NCBI RefSeq assembly: GCF_002027545.1 | Contig: NZ_MXAN01000033.1 | Coordinates: forward strand, 37,266-69,213 | Direction of reading: 5' to 3' | DNA: 31,948 bases | Source: Moraxella lacunata | Lineage (GTDB): Bacteria > Pseudomonadota > Gammaproteobacteria > Pseudomonadales > Moraxellaceae | Part shown: positions 15,964 through 24,718 of the stretch, piece by piece | Numbering within the stretch: the first letter of the stretch is position 1 | How the letters are laid out: every line of letters starts with the position of its first letter | Program-made: the position numbers and the translations under genes | Notes under the pieces: model-generated | Databases searched by the model: none | What the model was told of the DNA's origin: nothing | The model's input: only the letters and a program-made list of their open reading frames with translations

Positions 15964-16014
15964 TTGCACTTAGCTATGATTTTTTGTAAAATATAAAACC
16001 GACCAGTCGGTTTT
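15964..16014 (+). promoter_or_regulatory. smr-tetR promoter with palindromic operator
   Basis: TTGCAC (15964-15969) and TAAAAT (15987-15992) are spaced by 17 nt. Immediately after lies a 20-bp palindrome, AAAACCGACCAGTCGGTTTT (15995-16014), with perfect 9-nt arms. It covers the expected transcription start, so a bound repressor would block initiation. The palindrome has the form of TetR-family operators, and a TetR-family gene is the second gene of this unit, so autoregulation is likely. Confidence 0.75.
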
Positions 16015-16042
16015 ATTCATCATAGTTAACATTGAAATCATC

Positions 16043-16384
16043 ATGCAACTACCCACCGCTTACGCCTTGCTCGCCCTTGCCATCATCAGCGAAGTAACAG
16101 GTTCGACTTTTTTAGTAAAATCAGACGGATTTAGCAGGTTCATTCCCACTTGTATTACGCTCATCTGTTTTGCCATCGCTTTTTACCTTCTGTCTCATGT
16201 CGTCAAGGTCATTCCCCTTGGCATGACCTATGCCATTTGGTCGGGCGTGGGCATTATCTTGACTGCCTTGATTGGCGTGTTTATCCTAAAACAGTCCTTA
16301 GACACGCCTGCCATCATCGGCATGGCTTTTATCGTGGCAGGTGTGGTGATTATGAATATTTTCTCGTCTGCCACCACCCATTAG
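16043..16384 (+). CDS. Small multidrug resistance (SMR) efflux protein
   Basis: A 113-residue, four-helix SMR protein that would exchange cationic compounds for protons as a dimer in the inner membrane. The essential membrane Glu of EmrE (E14) corresponds to E17 in AIISEVTGSTFL, and YAIWSGVGII contains the conserved Tyr and Trp. Like most SMR proteins it could handle quaternary ammonium compounds, guanidinium or polyamines; the sequence does not settle which. Behind it, 46 nt on, is a TetR-family regulator. Confidence 0.93.
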   Translation: MQLPTAYALLALAIISEVTGSTFLVKSDGFSRFIPTCITLICFAIAFYLLSHVVKVIPLGMTYAIWSGVGIILTALIGVFILKQSLDTPAIIGMAFIVAGVVIMNIFSSATTH

Positions 16385-16429
16385 CTTTCAAGATTATTCT
16401 TTAAATCATTTTAACCCCAAGAGATTCTT

Positions 16430-17020
16430 ATGAATGACTTATTTGCCACCAACACCGCCATGCCCACACCTGATGATAAAACCCCCAAACGTAAAAACAA
16501 CCCCGAGCTGTTACGCCATACCATTTTGGTCTGTACCAAAAATCTCATGCTAGACGTTGGCATTGGCAATCTGTCCATGCAAAAAGTGGCGGACATGGCA
16601 GGCACGAGCAAAGGCGGACTGTTTCATCATTTCAAATCCAAAGATGAACTCATCACCAGCGTGGTGGAGCTGTTTATCGCCCAAATCAACACCGCCATAT
16701 TAGCCGACATGGATGCCCATTCTGATAAGATGGGGGCATTTACCAAAGCCTATGTTCGGGTGATGTTTGACAATCAAGAGATTGGACTAAAAAGCGACTG
16801 GGCAGGTCTTATTAGAGCCATGGTCACCAATGTGCAGATGTATGGGCTATGGAGAAATTGGCTTGCCCAAAAAATCAAAACTCATGCAGGCACCGACAGC
16901 GACCCACGCCTGTCTGTCATACGCTGTGCCGTAGATGGTGCATGGCTCAATGGCATCCCCCATGATGAATTGCCTGCCATGCGGGCGTATTTGCTAAAAT
17001 TGGCAGACGATGTGCATTAA
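16430..17020 (+). CDS. TetR/AcrR family transcriptional regulator
   Basis: A 196-residue repressor. The N-terminal helix-turn-helix (residues about 28-75) has the family pattern GIGNLSMQKVADMAGTSKG and LFHHFKSKDEL, preceded by a basic arm (KTPKRKNN). The C-terminal ligand domain has no recognisable subfamily signature. It lies downstream of the SMR gene in one unit and is the natural candidate to bind the palindrome at 15995. An AAGAGA ribosome site is present. Ligand unknown. Confidence 0.92.
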   Translation: MNDLFATNTAMPTPDDKTPKRKNNPELLRHTILVCTKNLMLDVGIGNLSMQKVADMAGTSKGGLFHHFKSKDELITSVVELFIAQINTAILADMDAHSDKMGAFTKAYVRVMFDNQEIGLKSDWAGLIRAMVTNVQMYGLWRNWLAQKIKTHAGTDSDPRLSVIRCAVDGAWLNGIPHDELPAMRAYLLKLADDVH

Positions 17021-17054
17021 CATAACCATTTATTGTATAACATCCATCTACCAA

Positions 17055-17090
17055 AAAACCATTCACCGTTGGTAAATGATTTTTATTTTT
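17055..17090. terminator. Hairpin between tetR and the purine permease
   Basis: CATTcACC and GGTaAATG form a 7-bp stem with one mismatch around a GTT loop, followed by T-rich sequence on the plus strand. It lies between two converging genes and mainly suits termination of tetR. Confidence 0.5.
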
Positions 17091-17103
17091 ACAGTATTGA
17101 AAT

Positions 17104-18417
17104 TTAAATGGCATAGCCTAACGCATAGAATGCCACCAAAGAGATGGCAATGACAACCGTGCCGGTGTTGAGTTTTTTAAACTCACCAGAGATGATGCGA
17201 CCTAGCACCAATGAACCAAAACCGAGCATGATGCCTGTAACGATATTTGCCGTCAAGACGATAAACACAGCACAGATAAGCCCACTCATCGCTCCCACAA
17301 AGTCATCAAAATCAAGTTTTGAGACATTGCTTAGCATGAGCAAACCCACATACATGAGTGCAGGAGCAGTGGCATAGTTTGGCACCAAAAATGCCAATGG
17401 CTCAAAAAACAGCATGAGCAAGAACAGACCACCCACGACCACCGCCGTAAGTCCCGTTTTACCCCCCACCGCTGTACCTGTCGCCGACTCAATATAGACC
17501 GCCGCAGGGGCAGTACCGAATACCCCCGACATGATTGATGATACCGAGTCTGCTGTGAGTGCCTTGCCACCGCCTAAGATTTGTCCATTTTTGTCAATGA
17601 GACCCGCCTGTCCTGCCACCGCACGAATCGTTCCTGTGGCATCAAACACCGCTGTCATGACAAGGGCGAATACCGCAGGCAGTACGGCGGCATTTAATGC
17701 TCCCATGATGTCCATCGCCCCAAACAGCGATTCATTGCCAAAGGTGGGCAGTTTAAAAACAGAACCACCAAATTTGACATTTGGGTCAAAAATTAGCCCA
17801 ATGATGGTGATGGCGATAATGACCCATAGAATACTGCCTTTGACTTGACGTTTTTCAAGACCAACAATCGCCGCCAAACCCAAGAGCGACATGATGACCC
17901 CAAAAGATGTAAACTCACCCATTTTGACAGGCAGTCCTGCATCATTTTTGATGACCAGTCCCACACCATTGGCAGCGATGAGCAGTAAAAACAGACCAAT
18001 ACCAATACCTGCCCCATGAGCGATGGCACTGGGCAGATTTTTTAAAATCCATGCCCGAATGCCTGTTACCGATATGAGCGTAAACAGTATGCCCATCAAA
18101 AAAATCGCCCCTAAGGCGACATTAATGCTGATTTGCTGTCCCAGTACCAAGCTAAATGCGGTAAATGCTGTCAAGCTGATGGCACAACCGATTGCCATTG
18201 GTACATTGGCAAACACGCCAATCAAAATAGAACCCAGCCCTGCCACCAAGCATGTGGCGATAAAAACTGACCCAGCAGGAAAACCTGCATTAGCGAGCAT
18301 CCCTGGCACAACAATCACCGAGTACACCATCGCCAAAAACGTGGTCAAACCTGCAATGACTTCTTGGCGTACCGTTGAGCCACGCTCATTGATGTTAAAA
18401 AAAGAAAGCAAAGACAT
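17104..18417 (-). CDS. NCS2 family permease, AzgA-like (adenine/guanine/hypoxanthine)
   Basis: The 437-residue protein begins with the hallmark of AzgA-type NCS2 transporters ([20 protein letters not shown]). It has about twelve to fourteen hydrophobic segments and the family stretches [20 protein letters not shown] and [24 protein letters not shown], which line the substrate site in this family. E. coli relatives AdeP and GhxP have about 445 residues and import purine bases with protons; the exact base cannot be told here. It has its own promoter and a TAAGGCG ribosome site. Confidence 0.92.
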   Translation of the reverse strand: MSLLSFFNINERGSTVRQEVIAGLTTFLAMVYSVIVVPGMLANAGFPAGSVFIATCLVAGLGSILIGVFANVPMAIGCAISLTAFTAFSLVLGQQISINVALGAIFLMGILFTLISVTGIRAWILKNLPSAIAHGAGIGIGLFLLLIAANGVGLVIKNDAGLPVKMGEFTSFGVIMSLLGLAAIVGLEKRQVKGSILWVIIAITIIGLIFDPNVKFGGSVFKLPTFGNESLFGAMDIMGALNAAVLPAVFALVMTAVFDATGTIRAVAGQAGLIDKNGQILGGGKALTADSVSSIMSGVFGTAPAAVYIESATGTAVGGKTGLTAVVVGGLFLLMLFFEPLAFLVPNYATAPALMYVGLLMLSNVSKLDFDDFVGAMSGLICAVFIVLTANIVTGIMLGFGSLVLGRIISGEFKKLNTGTVVIAISLVAFYALGYAI

Positions 18418-18456
18418 AAATCGCCTTATCTTAGATTGCCCAAAAATTAGCGGCTA

Positions 18457-18485
18457 ATTTTACCGTATAATGACAATTTTTACAA
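18457..18485 (-). promoter_or_regulatory. Promoter of the purine permease
   Basis: On the minus strand TTGTAA (18480-18485) and TAAAAT (18457-18462) are spaced by exactly 17 nt, 39 nt before the start codon. No purine riboswitch fits in this short leader. Confidence 0.6.
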
Positions 18486-18528
18486 ATATTAACGAAAATT
18501 TTTTCATGATGTGTGTCTTGTTTTAACG

Positions 18529-18558
18529 TTGGTAATTTACGTATTTTTTGGGTAAAAT
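18529..18558 (+). promoter_or_regulatory. Promoter of the peroxiredoxin gene
   Basis: TTGGTA (18529-18534) and TAAAAT (18553-18558) are spaced by 18 nt. An inverted pair, GTGTGTCT (18511-18518) and AGACACAC (18559-18566), frames the promoter, one arm upstream of -35 and one right after -10. Confidence 0.5.
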
Positions 18559-18589
18559 AGACACACTGTTTTTATCATATCAAATCATC

Positions 18590-19087
18590 ATGAACAATTC
18601 CCAAGAAAGCATCGCTCTGCCTGATTTTGCCGTTCGTTTGGTTCATCGCTCTGATGAGGGCTTTATCAATGAAGAGATTGAGTTAAAAAAATACATCAGT
18701 AGCTGTGGTTTGGGCTTGATTTTATATTTTTATCCCAAAGACAACACCCAAGGATGTAGCGTGCAGGCGAGCGACTTTACCGCCTTATGCGATGAATTTG
18801 CCACGCTTGGCTATGTGGTGCTTGGTGTGTCTCGTGATGGCGTACGTTCTCATCAAAATTTCATCACCAAAAAAGAACTTCTCATTGGGCTTGTCAGTGA
18901 TGCCGATGAAAAACTGTGCCAGCATTTTGAGGTCATCAAAGAAAAAATGATGTATGGTAAAACTCATCTTGGTGTGGTACGCTCTACATTTGTGTTTGAC
19001 AAAACAGGTAATATGCTCGCCAGTTTTCGTAACGTCAAAGCCAAAGAACACGCCAGAACGCTACTAAACTTTCTAAAAACGCTATGA
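18590..19087 (+). CDS. bcp: Bcp/PrxQ-type peroxiredoxin
   Basis: A thiol peroxidase of 165 residues from ATG 18590; a frame from 18548 begins within the promoter and is rejected. FYPKDNTQGCSVQASDF matches the peroxidatic motif PxxxTxxC. In E. coli Bcp a second cysteine follows five residues later (GCTTEAC); here that place is Ser-Asp (QASDF), so the nearby resolving cysteine is absent and the protein may act as a 1-Cys enzyme or use another Cys. The gene overlaps the following glycosyltransferase by 4 nt. Confidence 0.88.
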   Translation: MNNSQESIALPDFAVRLVHRSDEGFINEEIELKKYISSCGLGLILYFYPKDNTQGCSVQASDFTALCDEFATLGYVVLGVSRDGVRSHQNFITKKELLIGLVSDADEKLCQHFEVIKEKMMYGKTHLGVVRSTFVFDKTGNMLASFRNVKAKEHARTLLNFLKTL

Positions 19088-20292
19088 AAGTCATGCACTT
19101 ATTATCATCGTTAAAGCACGATGAATCTGAACGGGGTATTTTTGCCATCACGCACGCCCTATCTAAGGCAGGGCATGAATCTGTGGTGGTTGGCTCTGCT
19201 ACGGCTGATGATGAGCTTGTGCTTCGTCTACTTCGTGATGACACGAAGTATTATCGCATTCCCATGCTAAAAAAATCATGGTTGTCATTGGTGTATGTCC
19301 TAAAACTCAGACGGCTCATCAGTGAGTACGAACCTGATATTGTCCATGTCCATTCTCGCACGCCTGCATGGGTGCTACATTGGGCAATCCGCCCATTGCC
19401 TGATGACAAACAACCCAAAATCGTGGCGACCGTTTATGGTTTTTATCCATTAAACAATTACAGTAAAGCCTTGTTTTTCTCCGATGTCATCATCAGTGCA
19501 TCTTATAGTATTGATAAATATCTCAAAGAAAAACTTGCCATCAAAAAAGAAGAATACAACATTCAAGAATTTCCCTTTAAAATCGTCTGCATTCGTCGTG
19601 GCGTAGATACTCGCAAATACCCCTATCGCCATCATGCATCCGTGCATTGGCTTCATGGCGTATTTGCCCAATATCCTGAACTTGAACACAAAAAATGGCT
19701 CGTGTTTCCCACACCTGTTGGACATGAATACGGTCAAGATTGGCTTGTGGACATTTTGGGTAACTTAAAAGACAAATTCCCAAACATCCACGCCATCGTT
19801 ATGGATGATGATTTGGCAACTGCAACCGACCAAGACGTCGCTTACGAGGAATTTGTTCAACGCTTGCACGCTTTGGGTCTAAACAATCGTGTGACATTCA
19901 TCGGACGGCGACCACCTGACATGAAAGAGTGGTTATCATCTGCCAATGTGGTACTTGCTCTTGCCGAACGCCCTGAGAGCATTGGTATTACTGCCATTCA
20001 AGCGATACACCTTGGCACGCCCATCATTGGCTGGGCAAGGGGGGCATTTGCTGATATTTTACAAGCCACTTATCCCCAAGGGCTAATCAAAGAGGAGACT
20101 GCCCTTGCTCTGTGTAAAAACATCAAATTTCACCTACAAAATAAAACTCGCCCCCCAATGACTCACGAATACACCATTGAACAGATGACCGCTGAAACCT
20201 TAGCCGTATATCAGTCGCTTGCCCCAGAGTGTCATTTGGTTCATAAAGACAGACATGATAATTTGGTCTGTGTCAAAGCCCAAAGTACCTAA
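19084..20292 (+). CDS. Glycosyltransferase family 4
   Basis: A 402-residue GT-B fold transferase. The N-terminal half has MKVMHLLSSL, ITHALSKAGHESVVVGS and IVHVHSRTPAWVL; the C-terminal half has VTFIGRRPPDMKEWLSSANVVLALAERPESIG and a nucleotide-sugar-binding E-x7-E type element (ERPESIGITAIQAIHLGTPIIGWA in separate parts). No signal or membrane segment is seen, so it would act at the cytoplasmic face. The acceptor is probably LOS core or another surface glycan, but this is not shown. Its ATG overlaps the bcp stop (ATGA), so the two are co-translated. Confidence 0.85.
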   Translation: MKVMHLLSSLKHDESERGIFAITHALSKAGHESVVVGSATADDELVLRLLRDDTKYYRIPMLKKSWLSLVYVLKLRRLISEYEPDIVHVHSRTPAWVLHWAIRPLPDDKQPKIVATVYGFYPLNNYSKALFFSDVIISASYSIDKYLKEKLAIKKEEYNIQEFPFKIVCIRRGVDTRKYPYRHHASVHWLHGVFAQYPELEHKKWLVFPTPVGHEYGQDWLVDILGNLKDKFPNIHAIVMDDDLATATDQDVAYEEFVQRLHALGLNNRVTFIGRRPPDMKEWLSSANVVLALAERPESIGITAIQAIHLGTPIIGWARGAFADILQATYPQGLIKEETALALCKNIKFHLQNKTRPPMTHEYTIEQMTAETLAVYQSLAPECHLVHKDRHDNLVCVKAQST

Positions 20293-20364
20293 AAATCATG
20301 GTCTTACAAGTTATTTTTGCACGGAGCGTTTACAGGCGTTTTAAAATTATTTATAATCGGTTTT

Positions 20365-20405
20365 GTAGATTATTTGGTTTTATAAAAATAATCTACCTTT
20401 TTATT
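20365..20405 (+). terminator. Terminator after the glycosyltransferase gene
   Basis: GTAGATTATTT and AAATAATCTAC form a perfect 11-bp stem with a 10-nt loop, followed by CTTTTTATT. It ends the bcp-glycosyltransferase unit and lies just before the lipoprotein gene. Confidence 0.75.
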
Positions 20406-20424
20406 GGTTATATAAGGCTGTTTT

Positions 20425-21132
20425 ATGAAAAAACTAAGCAAGCTTGGCAAAATCGCCCTAACATCTGTCCTATCAGCAACCCTGCTGTCAGGCTGTGCAA
20501 CCAGTGCATTGTTAGAAAAGGACTCAGGCGGTACTTACACCACCACCCAAAAGAGGGTGCTAACCAATGACGTCGTTGTGGCATTTGGTAAGCCATCATT
20601 AAAGCTACCCAACATCCCATCGGATGCGGTCGTGATTGTCGGTCAGCGTAACAGCTATGTGTTGGTTGAAGGTGGGACTCGCTTTAACAATCTCATCACT
20701 CGCCTTGATCCACGCCATATCAGCCTTACCAAAGGCTTGGACTTTTATTCTACCAATAATGACGGCAGTTTTACCGGTGAACTTGCCTTTAAATACACCA
20801 AGTTAAAAGCCGAAGTGACCAACGAAGAGCTAAACTTCTTTTTGCAAAATGGCGTCAAAGAATGCACCAATCACAGCGAATCGAATCTTGGGGCTCAAAG
20901 CTACTGCTTTGATATTCCCCTAAAAGGTCATACCTATCCTGCCGTGAGCAATCAGTCCAGCCTAAAAGCACTGAGTAAAGCCTACCCTGTCACCATCTAC
21001 ACCAACGAGCAAACCACGGCTTACCGTGAAGGGCAAAGCAGTTCTGTTGAAAAACTGGTGCTGTTTCCTTTCGCCGCCGCTTTTGATGTAGTCACCTTGC
21101 CACTGCAAATCATCGGGCAAATTTTTGACTGA
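20425..21132 (+). CDS. Lipoprotein of unknown function
   Basis: A 235-residue protein with a type II signal: basic MKKLSKLGK, a hydrophobic core and the lipobox LLSG-C, giving a lipidated Cys at residue 24 and export to the periplasmic side of a membrane. The mature part has no motif I recognise; two cysteines (in VKECTNHSE and SYCFDIP, about residues 149-167) could form a disulphide. The C-terminus is hydrophobic (LVLFPFAAAFDVVTLPLQIIG). An AAGG ribosome site precedes the ATG, and the gene has terminators on both sides, so it is a single unit. Confidence 0.8.
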   Translation: MKKLSKLGKIALTSVLSATLLSGCATSALLEKDSGGTYTTTQKRVLTNDVVVAFGKPSLKLPNIPSDAVVIVGQRNSYVLVEGGTRFNNLITRLDPRHISLTKGLDFYSTNNDGSFTGELAFKYTKLKAEVTNEELNFFLQNGVKECTNHSESNLGAQSYCFDIPLKGHTYPAVSNQSSLKALSKAYPVTIYTNEQTTAYREGQSSSVEKLVLFPFAAAFDVVTLPLQIIGQIFD

Positions 21133-21152
21133 TATTAAAGTTTATGGTTGAT

Positions 21153-21185
21153 AAATAGGACGTATTTGGGTGCGTCCTATTTTTG
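21153..21185 (+). terminator. Terminator after the lipoprotein gene
   Basis: AAATAGGACG and CGTCCTATTT form a perfect 10-bp stem with a 10-nt loop, then a T run. Confidence 0.85.
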
Positions 21186-21283
21186 TGGATAATTGCTCTA
21201 TGATGATTGCCATAGGAAAAACATAGAAGTCATGTTAAAATACATCTTTTGTCATGACAATGAAACGACATCAAGGATAACTT

Positions 21284-21913
21284 GTGGATACCGAACTCAT
21301 CAAAATCATTCTCGCTTTTGTGGTGCTGATAAACCCATTTAGCTCTTTGGGGCTTTTTTTGAACCTAACCAAAGGCCATACTGCCAAAGACCGTCAAAAA
21401 GTTGCCCAAATCACCTGTTTGACGGTGTTTATAGGCATTGCCTTTTTTACCATTTTGGGTGAGAGCTTGTTAAAAGTATTGGGCATCTCGGTGGGGTCGT
21501 TTCAGGTGGCAGGTGGGATATTGGTATTTTTGATTGCCATTAACATGATGAACGGTGGTGGCAATCCTGTTAAGCCCAACGAAGAAGATGTGGAAGTTAG
21601 CTCGTCTTTGACAGCATCAGCGGTGGTGCCCCTTGCTATCCCCATGATGATAGGGCCTGGCGGCATCTCAACGGTCATCATCTATTCTAGTCAGGTCAAG
21701 GGTGTGTTTCAGGTGGGAATGATTTTGGCGGCAGGGCTGTGTATCAGTGTGTTTTGTTATGTGTCACTCATGGCAGCAGGAAAAATCAGTCGCTTTTTGG
21801 GTGATACAGGGCTAAACATCCTAAGTCGCATCATGGGCATGCTACTTGCAGCGGTAGCAATTGAGATTTTGATTAATGGACTGCGAGCATTATTTCCACA
21901 GCTGGCAAGCTGA
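21284..21913 (+). CDS. MarC/YhgN family membrane protein
   Basis: A 209-residue protein with six hydrophobic segments and the family marks FVVLINPFSSLGLFL near the start and PLAIPMMIGPGGISTVI in the middle. MarC-family members are inner-membrane proteins of unsettled function; the early link with multiple antibiotic resistance was not confirmed. The start is GTG 21284 behind an AAGGATAA ribosome site. Confidence 0.9.
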   Translation: MDTELIKIILAFVVLINPFSSLGLFLNLTKGHTAKDRQKVAQITCLTVFIGIAFFTILGESLLKVLGISVGSFQVAGGILVFLIAINMMNGGGNPVKPNEEDVEVSSSLTASAVVPLAIPMMIGPGGISTVIIYSSQVKGVFQVGMILAAGLCISVFCYVSLMAAGKISRFLGDTGLNILSRIMGMLLAAVAIEILINGLRALFPQLAS

Positions 21914-21991
21914 CCAATCTATAAGACCAATCTACCAAATAAGATTTGGGTGATATTTTCATCTTCTTATCTTTTGTTTTTTGACTTTACT

Positions 21992-22717
21992 ATGCCAATA
22001 TTTGACATGAAATCACCCAAAAAAGGCACGTTGTTTTATAAAATCTATGGCTTTTTGCAGGATAACATGAATCTTGTTATTTCGCTCATCGTCGCCATTT
22101 GTGTGTATTTTTCTTTGTCTGATGTGCGTTTTTTAAAGCGGTTTGTGCCAAGCATTAATATAGAAACGGTGTATTTGTTGGCGTGGGACAGCTTTTTGGT
22201 GGCGTATTTATTGTTGGCATTTAACATGTTTATCACAACCAACACCGAGGACATCAAAAAACGGGCTCATGAGCAGTATGAACGTAAACATACCATGCTT
22301 ATTTTGATACTCATCACATCTTTTGTCAGTATGATTGCCATCATCAATGAGATGCGTATCAGTGCTTTGTATGAGGGCTGGCTTTCTACTTTGCATGTTT
22401 GTATCACCTTTGGTACATTGATTGTCTCATGGCTGTTCATCCATACCTTATTTGCATTATACTATGCCCATGGTTATTACGATGCCATGCCCGATGACAA
22501 GTATCCGCTTGATTTTCCTTATGAAAATAACCCTGATTATTGGGATTTTTTGTATTTTGCCTTGGGTATTGGTGCAACAGGAGGCGTGCCTGATGTCTCT
22601 TTTACCAGTAAAAAACTTCGTCGCATTGGGACGTTTCATAGTGTGTTATCCTTTTTCTTTAATACGGCGGTATTGTCGCTGGTGATGGAGATGATGGGGT
22701 CGCTGGTCTCACCATAA
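21992..22717 (+). CDS. DUF1345 family membrane protein
   Basis: From ATG 21992 the protein has 241 residues; a TTG at 21950 or ATG at 22007 are alternatives, and no strong ribosome site decides. It has five to six hydrophobic segments and the DUF1345 C-terminal pattern: DFLYFALGIGATGGVPDVSF, then LRRIGTFHSVLSFFFNTAVLSLV. The family is an inner-membrane group without known function. No terminator is seen before ppiD. Confidence 0.85.
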   Translation: MPIFDMKSPKKGTLFYKIYGFLQDNMNLVISLIVAICVYFSLSDVRFLKRFVPSINIETVYLLAWDSFLVAYLLLAFNMFITTNTEDIKKRAHEQYERKHTMLILILITSFVSMIAIINEMRISALYEGWLSTLHVCITFGTLIVSWLFIHTLFALYYAHGYYDAMPDDKYPLDFPYENNPDYWDFLYFALGIGATGGVPDVSFTSKKLRRIGTFHSVLSFFFNTAVLSLVMEMMGSLVSP

Positions 22718-22825
22718 AATGATATGGCTTAGCAGGCGTGAAAAGTGGTAGAGAATTTTGGCAAAATGTTGTATCATAAAGAGTTTTTTGTGATTTTAAT
22801 TTGTGATTTTAATAAGTGATGTATT

Positions 22826-24661
22826 ATGGAGCAGATGCGTAATTTTATGCAAAGTTGGGCGGGTAAGGCAGTGCTTATCATCACGCTCATTCCTATGGCA
22901 TTTTTGGGTGTGCAGTCATTTAGCAGTGGCGGACAGATTGCCCCCAATCAAATCGTCAAAGTGGGCGATACTGCCATTGACACCGCAACCTTTCAGTCGG
23001 AGGTGAATAACTATCGGACTCGCCTGCTTGAACATACCGATGGCAGTTTGATTGATGATAAAGCCTTAAATGATGAGGTGTTGGAGAGTTTGATTGACAG
23101 AGCATTGTTAGAAAATCAAACCCAGTTTCTGGGCATGAGTGTCTCTGATAACACCATTGCCCGTCTGCTTCGGGCTGACCCAACTTTTCATGACGCCAAC
23201 GGCAAATTTTCAAACGACATTTTTGCTCAGTATTTACAAAATCGTGGCATGACCAAGGACATGCTCTTTGATGTATTTGGCACGCAGTTGTCGCTACGAC
23301 AGCTGACGAGCAGTATTTTGGGAACGGCTGTTTATCCTGACAGCCAAATCAGTCGCTTGATAGACTTGCAGACCCAAAGCCGTGAAGCGTGGGTGGTGCG
23401 TTACAACTGGCAGGATTTTGCCAATCAAGTAACCGTCAGCACTGATGAGATTGAGACCTATTATCATGCTAATAAACAAGACATGATTGCGCCGCCAAGT
23501 GTGGATTTGGCTTATATAATCCTAAGTGATACTGACATCAAGGCAGATACTCCAAGCGAAGATGAAATTCGTGCACAATACCAAGCCACTTTACAAGCTC
23601 GAGGCGATGGCAGACAGTTGTCGCACATCTTATTAACAGGAGATGATGCCAAAAATCGTGCCAAAGATATTAAAGCAAAACTGGATGCAGGCGAGTCTTT
23701 TGAGATACTTGCCAAGGCACATTCGGACGACCCCACGGGCGAGAGCGGTGGCGACATCGGAAGCTATAACCCTGCCTTTTTTTTTGGCGACAGTAGCAGT
23801 GCTGTGGAGAATGCCATCAGCGGGCTGACAGCAGGGGGCGTGAGTGAGCCTGTGCAGACAGGGTTTGGCTATCACATCTTTAAAGTCACCAAAATGGGCG
23901 ATGCCCCAAGCCTTGATAGCATGCGTGACGAGCTGACCAAACGAGCGACCGAGCGTAAACGTGCCAACGCCATGAACGAGATGATTACCAAAATCAACAC
24001 CATGACAACTGACAGCATGGGCATTAGCGACATCGCCCAAGAGACGGGACTAACCGCTCGTAGTATTAAAGGCTACACCAAGGACAATAACACCAGCGAG
24101 CTGTCTGCTCCTGTGGTGGTGTCGGCAGCCTTTGACGACTTTGCCATCAGCGACCAGTCGGTCAGCCCCAACATCACGCTCGCTGACAAAACGGTGTGGG
24201 TACAGCCGACCAACTACCAAGATGCCAGAGAACTGACATTGGCAGAAGCGAGTGAGCAAATCAAGGCAACCCTAACCAAGCAAAAAGCCATCAAACTTGC
24301 CCTAGGCACAGCCAACGCTCGTGCCAAAGAAGACCCAGCGACCCTTACCAAGTCTGCCCAGCGTTTGGGTGTGGTCACTCGCCAAAGCCCAGAGCTACTG
24401 CCTGCCGAGCGTGCTAGCCTGTTTGTACATAACAAAGACGGCATGAGTGCGTGGGCGGTAGAGACGGACGCAGGGGTGAGTGTCATGGTGGGCGATAAAG
24501 CCCAAAGCACGGCAACCGCCCAAATCTCGGATGCAGAACGTCTGTCAGCCTCGCAAATCATCCGTGATAATGTCGGTCAAGACCAACTCCAAGACTATTT
24601 GCACTACCTGCGTGATACTAAAGAAGTGCAAATCAACGAACAAGCCATGTCTGGACACTAA
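22826..24661 (+). CDS. ppiD: Membrane-anchored periplasmic chaperone/peptidyl-prolyl isomerase
   Basis: PpiD is anchored in the inner membrane at the Sec translocon and helps newly exported proteins fold. The 611-residue product (E. coli 623) has an N-terminal membrane segment (about 13-32), a SurA-N-like helical region (about 40-200), a parvulin domain (about 262-352; SHILL, SGGDIG, FGYHIFKV) and a C-terminal region. A run of nine T at 23777-23785 codes for Phe residues where other parvulin domains have a loop, and could be slippage-prone. The promoter is not clear. Confidence 0.93.
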   Translation: MEQMRNFMQSWAGKAVLIITLIPMAFLGVQSFSSGGQIAPNQIVKVGDTAIDTATFQSEVNNYRTRLLEHTDGSLIDDKALNDEVLESLIDRALLENQTQFLGMSVSDNTIARLLRADPTFHDANGKFSNDIFAQYLQNRGMTKDMLFDVFGTQLSLRQLTSSILGTAVYPDSQISRLIDLQTQSREAWVVRYNWQDFANQVTVSTDEIETYYHANKQDMIAPPSVDLAYIILSDTDIKADTPSEDEIRAQYQATLQARGDGRQLSHILLTGDDAKNRAKDIKAKLDAGESFEILAKAHSDDPTGESGGDIGSYNPAFFFGDSSSAVENAISGLTAGGVSEPVQTGFGYHIFKVTKMGDAPSLDSMRDELTKRATERKRANAMNEMITKINTMTTDSMGISDIAQETGLTARSIKGYTKDNNTSELSAPVVVSAAFDDFAISDQSVSPNITLADKTVWVQPTNYQDARELTLAEASEQIKATLTKQKAIKLALGTANARAKEDPATLTKSAQRLGVVTRQSPELLPAERASLFVHNKDGMSAWAVETDAGVSVMVGDKAQSTATAQISDAERLSASQIIRDNVGQDQLQDYLHYLRDTKEVQINEQAMSGH

Positions 24662-24676
24662 GACAAGCATAATATC

Positions 24677-24705
24677 AAAAACCCATATTTACAATATGGG
24701 TTTTT
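24677..24705 (+). terminator. ppiD terminator
   Basis: AAAAACCCATATT and AATATGGGTTTTT form a perfect 13-bp stem with a 3-nt loop; the T run is part of the stem. It lies 15 nt after the ppiD stop and 13 nt before mfd. Its symmetry could make it work in both directions. Confidence 0.9.
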
Positions 24706-24718
24706 CATTAGACGAGTT

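Noticed and set aside
20298..20570. 90-codon frame overlapping the lipoprotein gene
   Set aside because: It runs through a terminator and the lipoprotein signal sequence in another frame.
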